Shown piece after piece: positions 45,494 through 52,155 of a stretch of DNA of 64,000 nucleotides. Every line of letters begins with the position of its first letter. Within the stretch, counting starts at the first letter, position 1. The position numbers and the translations under genes are program-made. The notes under the pieces are model-generated. The model was given only the letters and a program-made list of their open reading frames with translations, was not told the DNA's origin and searched no databases. Source of the DNA: Halonotius pteroides (GTDB taxonomy: Archaea; Halobacteriota; Halobacteria; Halobacteriales; Haloferacaceae); the NCBI RefSeq assembly GCF_003605635.1, contig NZ_QMDW01000008.1, positions 82,023 through 146,022 of the forward strand, read 5' to 3'.

Positions 45494-46351
45494 ATGGATG
45501 TCGGCCTCGTCGCACAGCGGGACAACAGCCGGGCGGTCAGTGTCGCCGAGTCGATCCAAACCGCCCTCACCGACGGCGGGGTGTCGACACGGCTTGATGC
45601 CGCCACCGCCGCCGCGCTGGAGGAGCCGGCGGCCACGGCAAACACGGTCGACAACGTGGCCGCTAGCAGCGACGTGGGTGTGTTTGCGACCTGTGATCTG
45701 GTTGTCAGCATCGGTGGCGACGGCACCTTTCTGTTTGCCGCACGCGCCGCCGGTGGGGCACCGATGTTGGGTGTCAACCTCGGGGAGGTCGGGTTTTTGA
45801 ACGCCGTGAGTCCAGAAAACGCGGTTGCCGCCGTCAGAGAGGCTGTTGAGGCGATCGACGCCGGCGATCACACGATCAGAGAGGCCCCGCGGCTCACCGC
45901 TCGGTGTGAGGGGTTCGAAAGCGTTCCTGCGGTCAACGAAATCATTGTGACCGGCCCACGGCGCGGCCCTGACGGCGGCGCGACGTTCCGGGTGACAATC
46001 GACGGCTCGGAGTACACCCACGACCACGCCGACGGCGTGATGATCGCCACGCCGACCGGCAGCACAGCCTACAATCTCAGTGAGAACGGGCCGATCGTCC
46101 ACCCCTCGATCGGCGCGTTGATCGTCAACGAGATGTGTGGTGTCGATGGCATGCCGCCGCTGGTCGTCGGCGGTGACTGTGAGGTGACGGTGGCTGTCGA
46201 CGATGCCGACCACGCGGTCGTTGTCAGCGACGGACGACGGCCACACGAGATTGAAACACCCGCAGAAATCACCGTTTCGCGGGCCGAAACACCGGTGCGA
46301 CTCGTCGGGCCGGTGGCTGATTTCTTTGCGGCACTCGACAAACTCTCGTAG
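45494..46351 (+). CDS. nadK: NAD kinase
   Basis: A 285-residue NAD kinase making NADP from NAD and ATP. The GGDGT signature is in VVSIGGDGTFLFAARAAGG (about 73-91), and NE/D-type site VNEIIV and the TPTGSTAYNLSENGPIVHPS stretch (about 180-199) bind the substrate. Start MDVGLVAQRDNSRAVSVAE; a start nine codons earlier would add a basic stretch. Near the nicotinamidase-like gene, both serve the NAD pool, though they are not in one operon. Confidence 0.93.
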   Translation: MDVGLVAQRDNSRAVSVAESIQTALTDGGVSTRLDAATAAALEEPAATANTVDNVAASSDVGVFATCDLVVSIGGDGTFLFAARAAGGAPMLGVNLGEVGFLNAVSPENAVAAVREAVEAIDAGDHTIREAPRLTARCEGFESVPAVNEIIVTGPRRGPDGGATFRVTIDGSEYTHDHADGVMIATPTGSTAYNLSENGPIVHPSIGALIVNEMCGVDGMPPLVVGGDCEVTVAVDDADHAVVVSDGRRPHEIETPAEITVSRAETPVRLVGPVADFFAALDKLS

Positions 46352-46388
46352 GGCCGTGTTCGGGCCACCTAATACAGCGAGGGAGTCC

Positions 46389-46453
46389 CGGCCTTCAGGC
46401 CGTCACCAGAACTGCGTTCTGGTTGCCCGCCAGACGCAGTCTGGCGACCGGGC
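46389..46453. repeat. Three consecutive hairpins at the left end of element D
   Basis: Three perfect stem-loops follow one another: CGGCCT-TC-AGGCCG (46389-46402), ACCAGAAC-TGC-GTTCTGGT (46405-46423) and CGCCAGAC-GCA-GTCTGGCG (46428-46446), the last enclosed by GCCCG/CGGGC (46425-46429, 46449-46453). They lie between nadK and the tnpB remnant. Subterminal hairpins are what TnpA recognises in IS200/IS605 elements. They could also end the nadK transcript. Confidence 0.6.
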
Positions 46454-46547
46454 GGGAATCGCGCCATGAGTGCCGATCTCCCGACACACGCCGTGCCGAC
46501 CAACTCCCCAACGTTTATAACTACATAACACCACTTGTGATGTGTAG

Positions 46548-47073
46548 ACGGAGATTCAACGTACCGCTGTTGTCAAACTCTCTGTCCCCGACGACCGCCG
46601 GGACGACCTGAAGGAAACAATGGACACCTTCAGGAACGCCGCCCAACGGTTCACTGATCGAGGATGGGAGGGCAACGACGACGGCTACGTGATCACATCT
46701 CGCTCCCAGCTTCAACCATACCTCTACGACGACATCCGAGACGAAACCGGACTACACTCTGACCTCTGTGTTGCCGCAGTCAACCATGCCGCCGATGCAC
46801 TCCGTGGCGTCGTCGACCGCATGAAAGAGGGTGAGAAAGTTTCTAAGCCGGTATTCACGTCGAATACGACCGTCTACAATACCAGTGCAATCAGCTATTT
46901 CGACGGATATTGTACGCTTGCCGCTTACGGCAACGGGCGTGTCAAAGCCGAATACGTCTATCCTAACGGCTCTATTCAAGCCGACTACATGGAGTCAGAC
47001 GAGTGGGAGAAACAAGGGGCGAAACTCCGCTACGACCGCCAATCAGATGCCTACTATCTCCACGTTTCAATAA
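46548..47073 (+). pseudogene. tnpB of element D, 5' part
   Basis: The frame opens after TAG 46545-46547 and reads TEIQRTAVVKLSVPDDRRDD, then LKETMDTFRNAAQRFTDRGW, to YYLHVSI near 47072, the N-terminal half of a TnpB of a type unlike A, B and C (VVKLxVPDDRRDDL). No ATG or GTG is in frame before 46620; the ATG at 46540 is in another frame, so the start is also damaged. At about 47073 it meets the end of element B. The rest is at 48613. Confidence 0.85.
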
Positions 47074-47220
47074 GTGAACTACCCCACCCTACTCGCTCAC
47101 CGCTGACGCGGTTCGCTCCTTGAGGGTGGGGCTTCCTGCTTCTATGACGCGCTTTGCAGATACGGGTGTATCCACAGGGAGCGCAGTCTCCACAGGCGTT
47201 TCTTCGGAGTGTCCCACTCC
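47074..47220 (-). ncRNA. Predicted omega/reRNA of element B
   Basis: The 3' end of tnpB and right end of element B. On the minus strand the stem ACCGC-GTCA-GCGGT (47099-47112) replaces the ACGGC-GTCA-GCCGT of element A; the pair changed from G-C to C-G and both codons stay Thr and Ala. The guide would be the D tnpB flank starting about 47073 (TTATTGAAACGTGG on the minus strand). The 5' limit is approximate. Confidence 0.5.
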
Positions 47221-48324
47221 TATTTGTAGTTCTGAAAGACCACGAGAAAGTATGTTGATCGCCGCGTTCGCGTCTCGATCTGCTTCAAACCCGCAGGCGG
47301 GACAAGAGTGTTCTCTAACCCATAGTGGCTTTTCTGTTTTCACACCACAGCTCGCACACTCTTTGGTTGTATCCGCTGGATCAACTGCGACAAAGTGCGT
47401 TCCTTCCCTCTCGCATTTGTATGTGAGCATCTGCTTGAACCTCCCCCACGCCGCCGACGCTCTATTGCGTGAGTTGCCGGGCAGCTCAACCAACCCTTTC
47501 GCGTCCAAGTCCTCGACAGCCACTAGATCGTATTCAGTGGCATAGTAGTTCGACAACTTGTGCAAGAAATCACGTCGCTTCCGTTTTAGATCGGCATGGT
47601 GTTGGGCAACTACCTGCCGTTGTTGCTCCCAATTCGCAGAGCCGTGTTCCTTCCGTGAGAGGTTGCGCTGGGCGCGTTCTAACCGCTCACGTTCAGCCGA
47701 CAAGTCAGGCGACTCGACAGCACTGCCGTCCGTATCGTGAACGTATTTGAGTATGCCAACGTCGATCCCAACACACCGCTCTGGGTTCTCAGGTTTCTTG
47801 GGCGTGTCCTCGTCGATGTCGATACCGAAGGTGGCGAACCACTCGCCTGTGGGTTCTTGTTTGACCGTGACCTGTTTGATGGTCGCGTTCTCGGGGATAT
47901 CTCGGTGGAGGTGAATCGGAATCCCACCGATTTTGCTCAACCACAGCACAGGCCGGCCACCCGTATTCTTGAGTTTGAAGCCGGACTGGTTGTAGGTGAG
48001 AGAGCGATACTCCCGAGGCGGTTTCCATTTGAGCATCCCCACGGCGCGTCCGTTCTCTTTCTGCGCTTTGAGCGTTGAAAGGTTGTCATAGACGCGCTTG
48101 ACGACCATCTGCAACACTTTCGAGTGAACGTTTCCGAGCTCGTCCCACCACGATTTGAGGTCGGGGAGTGTTCCCTGTATCTTGTAGCGTGCGGGAATCT
48201 CATCGGACTCGTTGAGTTTGTAGAGGACGTGGTTGTAGAGTTGCCTACAAGTATCGACGTGGTACAGAAGCGTCTCGGTGAGGGCTTCCGGTGGGTCAAG
48301 TCGATACTTGTAGTTGTACTTCAT
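47089..48324 (-). CDS. tnpB: RNA-guided endonuclease TnpB (element B)
   Basis: A 411-residue TnpB close to that of element A (same length of the N-terminal part, same motif positions: Asp188, Glu271, Asp351, and four zinc cysteines in CASCGVKTEKPLW and CPACGFEAD). All catalytic residues are kept. The start MKYNYKYRLDPPEAL comes right after TAG of the small upstream gene. The DPADTTKECASCG stretch is standard, whereas tnpB A has GSRGTT there. It is probably active with a guide derived from tnpB D flank. Confidence 0.92.
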   Translation of the reverse strand: MKYNYKYRLDPPEALTETLLYHVDTCRQLYNHVLYKLNESDEIPARYKIQGTLPDLKSWWDELGNVHSKVLQMVVKRVYDNLSTLKAQKENGRAVGMLKWKPPREYRSLTYNQSGFKLKNTGGRPVLWLSKIGGIPIHLHRDIPENATIKQVTVKQEPTGEWFATFGIDIDEDTPKKPENPERCVGIDVGILKYVHDTDGSAVESPDLSAERERLERAQRNLSRKEHGSANWEQQRQVVAQHHADLKRKRRDFLHKLSNYYATEYDLVAVEDLDAKGLVELPGNSRNRASAAWGRFKQMLTYKCEREGTHFVAVDPADTTKECASCGVKTEKPLWVREHSCPACGFEADRDANAAINILSRGLSELQIGVGHSEETPVETALPVDTPVSAKRVIEAGSPTLKERTASAVSE

Positions 48325-48450
48325 CTATGACTCTCGTTCTTCGATCAGCTCGTCCAGTTGCTCTTGGACAAACGAAGAAAGACTCAGGTGATTGTCCTGA
48401 ATCCATTTCTCTTGATCGTCACGGATGGAGATGGTTTTTCGCGTTGCCAC
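48325..48450 (-). CDS. Small helical accessory protein of element B
   Basis: A GTG-started frame of 41 residues: VATRKTISIRDDQEKWIQDN, HLSLSSFVQEQLDELIEERE, S. The pattern TRKTISI (strand) followed by two helices is that of a ribbon-helix-helix protein. Its TAG (48325-48327) is directly next to the ATG of tnpB (48324), so the two are translationally coupled. A 13-bp palindrome lies 10 bp before the GTG, as for an autoregulated operator. Too short for many gene finders. DNA binding and regulation are inferred. Confidence 0.6.
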   Translation of the reverse strand: MATRKTISIRDDQEKWIQDNHLSLSSFVQEQLDELIEERES

Positions 48451-48460
48451 ATCATAACTT

Positions 48461-48473
48461 ATGTAATTTACAT
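48461..48473. promoter_or_regulatory. 13-bp palindrome before the element B accessory gene
   Basis: ATGTAA-T-TTACAT is a perfect 6-1-6 palindrome in an AT-rich stretch between the element left end and the GTG at 48450. It overlaps where the TATA box for this short gene would be. A ribbon-helix-helix dimer is a natural candidate to bind; this is inference. Confidence 0.45.
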
Positions 48474-48612
48474 ACAAATGGCTTGTGGTTGGCGTGGGCC
48501 TGTGGGCCGGTCGCCACAGAGCGTTTGGGAGACAATGACGGCGGTGTATCCCCTCCCTACTGCGCTACTCGTTCGCTCTGCTCACTGCGTTGCTCCTTGA
48601 GGAAGGGGACTT

Positions 48613-49325
48613 ACCGCCTAAAAACCGTTAAAGAACGTGATGAGCCGCAGGGAGAGGCCGAGGGCCGAACAGTCCTTGGCGTCGATAGAAACGTGGACGG
48701 GTATCTCGCTGTGACTAGCTCCGGTGCGTTCATCGGTAATGCCGACCTGTTCAACCACAAACGCCGGGAGTACGAACGCCGACGCGGGAAACTCCAACAA
48801 CAGGGCACGCGGTCTGCACATCTCACGATCCAGTCAATCGGTAGTCGGTTCGCAAACTGGAGTGATGACTACCTGCACAATGTATCGAAACAAGTAGTCG
48901 CCGAAGCCGTCGCCAACGACTGTGATACCATCGTGCTGGAAGACTTAGCGGGTATCCGCGAGCGGATCGGTGACCTGAGCAAATTCCAACAGTGGGCGTT
49001 CAGTGAGCTAGCCCGACAGATCACGTACAAGGCGAAGGCCGAAGGGATCACTGTCGAGATGGTGAATCCAGCCTACACCAGTCGGCAGTGCAGTCACACC
49101 GAGTGTGGATTCACACACAAGCAGAACCGTGACGGCGATGAGTTTGTGTGTCAAAAGTGCGGCAAGGAGCTACACAGCGACTACAACGCGGCTCGAAACA
49201 TCGCAGCGCGGTATCTCCAGAACCGGCGTAAGTCTGGTGCTGGAGGGGCGACCAATCACCTCGCCCTGAAGTCGGGAACAATGAACGGGAGTGGCGATTT
49301 TACGCCCACCGCATCACGCGGGTAG
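48613..49325 (+). pseudogene. tnpB of element D, 3' part
   Basis: The frame resumes with YRLKTVKERDEPQGEAEGRT, then VLGVDRNVDGYLAV with the first RuvC Asp, IVLEDLAGIRERIG with the Glu, a Zn ribbon (CSHTECGF...CQKCGKE) and HSDYNAARNIAARYL with the last Asp, ending ASRG at TAG 49323-49325. It is thus the complete catalytic half of a TnpB of a different branch, whose N-terminal half lies at 46548-47073. After it comes the hairpin of the right end. Nothing in it is broken apart from the split. Confidence 0.88.
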
Positions 49326-49393
49326 ACCGGGAGTTCACCGACAAACCCCGGCGTTTACGCCGGGTGTAGGTGATCGGGGGGTGTTCCCGGCTG

Positions 49394-50278
49394 TCAGTAA
49401 TCGCCGAGCACGCCGAGCCGTCTGGCGCGCCGTGTGGCGAGCTGAAAAACGAGATAGCCGCCAGCGAGGTAGCCACCTGCAACACCGACAAGCAGGCCAA
49501 GCTCAAGCAGGCCAAACTCCCAGAGCCGGATCCCGTCGACCATCGCCCGTTGGAGGAGCGCGCTGCCATGGGCCAGCGGCAGGACGCGAGTCCACGGCGC
49601 GTCGAAGACAGGGGCTGAAATGAGAACGACAAAGCCGAACTGCAGGAGATTCAGCCAGTTGCCGATCCGTTTGTACAGGACGGTAATGCCACCGGCCGCA
49701 AACCCGAGGCCAAGCACCGAGGTGATCGAAAGTCCGGCGATGACGACGACTGTGAACGGTGAGAGGCTCAGTTGTGTGCCGGTGAGCAGGAGCATTGCTG
49801 CGAGAATGACCGCACTCGTGAGAAAGGTGCGAACGATCTTTGCGACCCCCTTGAGCAGTGCCACCGGTGCAAACCCAAACGGCGTTGTAATATGCCGTTC
49901 AAGCGTGCCCCACTGTACCTCGCTACCAAGATCATTCGAGACCGACGAGTATGCCCCAACCGACAGCGTCCACAGAAAGTAGCCGACGATGATCCCCTCG
50001 ATCGAGTCGGTGAGCGCGCGGCCGGTCAGCAGTCGCCCGCCGTAAAACAGAACCCCGAAGAAAAACAGTGCCACGACAATCCCACCGATGGCGTTGGCTG
50101 GATAGCGAACAAAGATCAGGAATTCGCGGTACAGCACGGCTTTTGCGAGATGGTAATAGGTGGCTGGCTTGGGCTCCGAATCGTGGCTGGTGGAGGCAGA
50201 CGATACGGTGGCACCGCTGGCTGATGGGACTGCGTTGGCGGTCGTACTCGTTGTTGTGCTCTCGGGGTCGTCGGTCAT
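49394..50278 (-). CDS. ABC-2 type transporter permease
   Basis: A 294-residue membrane protein with six helices from residue about 58, after an acidic Ser/Thr-rich 40-residue tail. VLYREFLIFVRYPANAIGGI and GYFLWTLSVGAYSSVSNDLG are like the first helices of ABC-2 permeases, which export drugs, lipids or polysaccharide. The start overlaps the stop of the upstream ATPase gene by 4 bp (ATGA), so they are one transporter. Substrate unknown. Confidence 0.85.
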   Translation of the reverse strand: MTDDPESTTTSTTANAVPSASGATVSSASTSHDSEPKPATYYHLAKAVLYREFLIFVRYPANAIGGIVVALFFFGVLFYGGRLLTGRALTDSIEGIIVGYFLWTLSVGAYSSVSNDLGSEVQWGTLERHITTPFGFAPVALLKGVAKIVRTFLTSAVILAAMLLLTGTQLSLSPFTVVVIAGLSITSVLGLGFAAGGITVLYKRIGNWLNLLQFGFVVLISAPVFDAPWTRVLPLAHGSALLQRAMVDGIRLWEFGLLELGLLVGVAGGYLAGGYLVFQLATRRARRLGVLGDY

Positions 50279-51336
50279 AGCGACCCACTCCGCTGTTCGG
50301 CCTGCTCAGGTGCCAGTCCGGTCAACTCGACAAACACATCTTCGAGTTCCGGTTTGAGTGTCTGGATCGTCTCGATGGTTACATCGTCGGCACGGAGCGT
50401 CTCCATCACCGCATAGAGGGTGTCGCCCCCGGCGGCGATGTCGACACGGGTGCCATCGGAGGTCGATTCAACCGCCTGCACATCGAATGTCGATCGGAGT
50501 GTGGTGAGGAGTGCTGTATCGATATCCGGGCTGGTGATCCGCACCACGTTGCGATCGGCTGCCGACAGCAGTGCTGATACGGTGTTGTCGGCGACAATGC
50601 GGCCATCGGTCATCATCACCACACGGTCACAGACGGCCTCGATGACACCCATATTGTGACTGCTGAGTACGATCGTCAGCCCCTCCTCGTAGGCGAGTCG
50701 GCGCAGCTCACGGCGCAACGTCCGCGCACTTTCGACATCAAGTCCCAATGTTGGTTCATCGAGGAAAACGAGATCCGCACCCCCAGCGAGAACGCTCGCC
50801 AGCGACACCTTCTGTTTCATCCCGCGGGACAGCTCTCGGACGGGTGTATCGGCTTTGTCGGCGAGGTTGAGGCGGTCAAGCAGGCGGTCGTGGCGCGTGG
50901 CAACCGAGGCCGGATCAACGCCGTGAATCGTCGCAAAATACCGCAGATTTTCGCGGACAGTAAGCCGCCAGTAGTCGTTGCGCGCACCTTCGAGCATCGC
51001 GTCGACATTCGCGTACGCTGCTTGGTGGCTGTCGGCAACATCACTCCCAAAGACGCGAACTGCGCCGGTGTCGGGCAGCACGATCCCGAGTGCGCATTTT
51101 ATCAGCGTCGTTTTGCCCGCCCCGTTTGGGCCGAGCAGCCCAACGACAGTGCCGGGGTCGACGGTGAGACTCACGTCGTCGACCGCTACCACCGTGTTTT
51201 CGCCATCGCCAAACTGCTTCGAGAGGCTCTCGATGGCGAGTGCCGGAGCGGTCGCAGAGCCGGTTGTCGCTGCCTCGGTTGCCGGCGTCGCTGTATCGCG
51301 TTGCTCGTCAGTTGCCGCAGTCCGTCCCATTACCAC
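50275..51336 (-). CDS. ABC transporter ATP-binding protein
   Basis: A 353-residue ATPase. Walker A GPNGAGKTTLIKCAL is at about 73-87, the signature LSRGMKQKVSL near 177, Walker B DLVFLDEPTLGLD near 196-208, and the H-loop SSHNM near 234. The C-terminal 90 residues are a DUF4162-like cap with VRITSPDIDTALLTTLRS. It partners with the permease of the same operon as an ABC-2 exporter. An ATG two codons in is also possible. Confidence 0.9.
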   Translation of the reverse strand: MVMGRTAATDEQRDTATPATEAATTGSATAPALAIESLSKQFGDGENTVVAVDDVSLTVDPGTVVGLLGPNGAGKTTLIKCALGIVLPDTGAVRVFGSDVADSHQAAYANVDAMLEGARNDYWRLTVRENLRYFATIHGVDPASVATRHDRLLDRLNLADKADTPVRELSRGMKQKVSLASVLAGGADLVFLDEPTLGLDVESARTLRRELRRLAYEEGLTIVLSSHNMGVIEAVCDRVVMMTDGRIVADNTVSALLSAADRNVVRITSPDIDTALLTTLRSTFDVQAVESTSDGTRVDIAAGGDTLYAVMETLRADDVTIETIQTLKPELEDVFVELTGLAPEQAEQRSGSL

Positions 51337-51484
51337 TGATAGGGGTTGCAGGCGGATATATCCGCTTCTGGCTGGCGAAGCATGGTGACACCGAGCAGGA
51401 CACTGCTAGCCAGAATCCGATCAATACCTCATGTTCGCTCCTTCAGCCGGCAGTTCTATGCGTATGAAAAAAGTATGAATCAGC

Positions 51485-51760
51485 ATGCGTGAACACAGAC
51501 GGAAGATCGGCGAGCGAGGGCAGATCACGATTCCAAAGGAGTTGCGCGAACGTCACGGACTCAAACGTGGGGAGGAGATAACAATCAGAGAAACAGACGA
51601 CGAAATCGTTCTGAAGCCACCAACCGATGAAGAGCGGCTTGCTGAAGGCTACCGGAAGCACGCTGACCGGTCGCGCACACTTGCCGAGGAGATGGAAAAT
51701 GCCTCCACAGAGGCAACTGAGCGACTTGGTGATACACCAGAGTGGACGAGAGAAGAGTAG
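51485..51760 (+). CDS. AbrB/MazE-type antitoxin
   Basis: A 91-residue protein. The N-terminal swapped-hairpin domain has KIGERGQITIPKELRERHGL and KRGEEITIRETDDEIVLKPP, typical of AbrB/MazE DNA-binding antitoxins; the second half is an acidic tail for toxin binding. It is followed 10 bp later by a MazF-type gene, the standard order. The AT-rich gap upstream (51450-51484, TATGAAAAAAGTATGAATC) is likely the promoter with an operator for this protein. Confidence 0.85.
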   Translation: MREHRRKIGERGQITIPKELRERHGLKRGEEITIRETDDEIVLKPPTDEERLAEGYRKHADRSRTLAEEMENASTEATERLGDTPEWTREE

Positions 51761-51770
51761 GTGAGAGAAT

Positions 51771-52124
51771 ATGAAACTCCGTCGTGGTGATATCGTTGTC
51801 GTTCGACTGAATCCAACAGAGGGTAGCGAACAACAGGGAGCGAACAGGCCATGTGTGGTTGTTCAAAATGATGTTGGAAACGAGCACTCGCCGACAACGA
51901 TCGTTGCCCCATTTACCACACGGTACGATCCAGCTGATATCTATCCATTTGAGGTCGAACTATTGGCCTCCAAGACGCCATTAAATAGTGACTCCGTCGC
52001 TGATTTGAGCCAAATTCGAGTTGTTGACATCGGAGCACGGGTTCAGCAACGACTCGGATCAGTTCCCGCAGAAGAGTTACGGAAGATCGACGTAGCGATC
52101 AAAGAAAGTCTTGGGCTGTACTGA
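51771..52124 (+). CDS. MazF-type mRNA interferase toxin
   Basis: A 117-residue SH3-like barrel toxin of the MazF/PemK family: MKLRRGDIVVVRLNPTEGSE, then QQGANRPCVVVQNDVGNEHS, TTIVAPFTTRYDPADIYPFE, and SVADLSQIRVVDIGARVQQR. Family members cut mRNA at short sequences. The catalytic RPxxVVQND pattern (R in ANRP, T in IVAPFT) is kept, so it should be active. The pair is AT-richer than the carB gene next to it. Confidence 0.88.
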   Translation: MKLRRGDIVVVRLNPTEGSEQQGANRPCVVVQNDVGNEHSPTTIVAPFTTRYDPADIYPFEVELLASKTPLNSDSVADLSQIRVVDIGARVQQRLGSVPAEELRKIDVAIKESLGLY

Positions 52125-52155
52125 GGTTACGGTCGAGACGACAGACGGCGTCTGC

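Larger units (their letters stand above)
47074..48613 (-). mobile_element. Element B: IS200/IS605-group TnpB element inserted in tnpB D
   Basis: It lies on the minus strand. Left end AAGTCCCCTTCCTCAAGGAG near 48613 and right end GGGTGGGGTAGTTCAC near 47074 match element A. Rejoining 47073 with 48613 restores the reading frame of tnpB D (ATA-Axx-CGC-CTA) within the 1-2 nt doubt at the ends, without a target duplication as expected for this group. It carries a 41-codon gene and tnpB, and no tnpA. Confidence 0.85.
46375..49375 (+). mobile_element. Element D: older TnpB element, split by element B
   Basis: The element starts near a block of three hairpins (46389-46453) and ends with the hairpin CCCCGGCGTTTACGCCGGG at about 49345-49363 after its tnpB. 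Its tnpB is cut in two by the complete element B (47074-48613). Removing B leaves about 1.46 kb. It has no tnpA. The limits at both ends are approximate, based on hairpins rather than a second copy. Confidence 0.65.

Noticed and set aside
46620..47123. A 167-codon frame that seems to be a stand-alone protein.
   Set aside because: The last 17 codons belong to the right end of element B; the rest is the N-terminal half of tnpB D.
48291..49325. A 344-codon frame as a complete TnpB.
   Set aside because: The first 107 codons are antisense to element B; only the part from about 48613 is TnpB.
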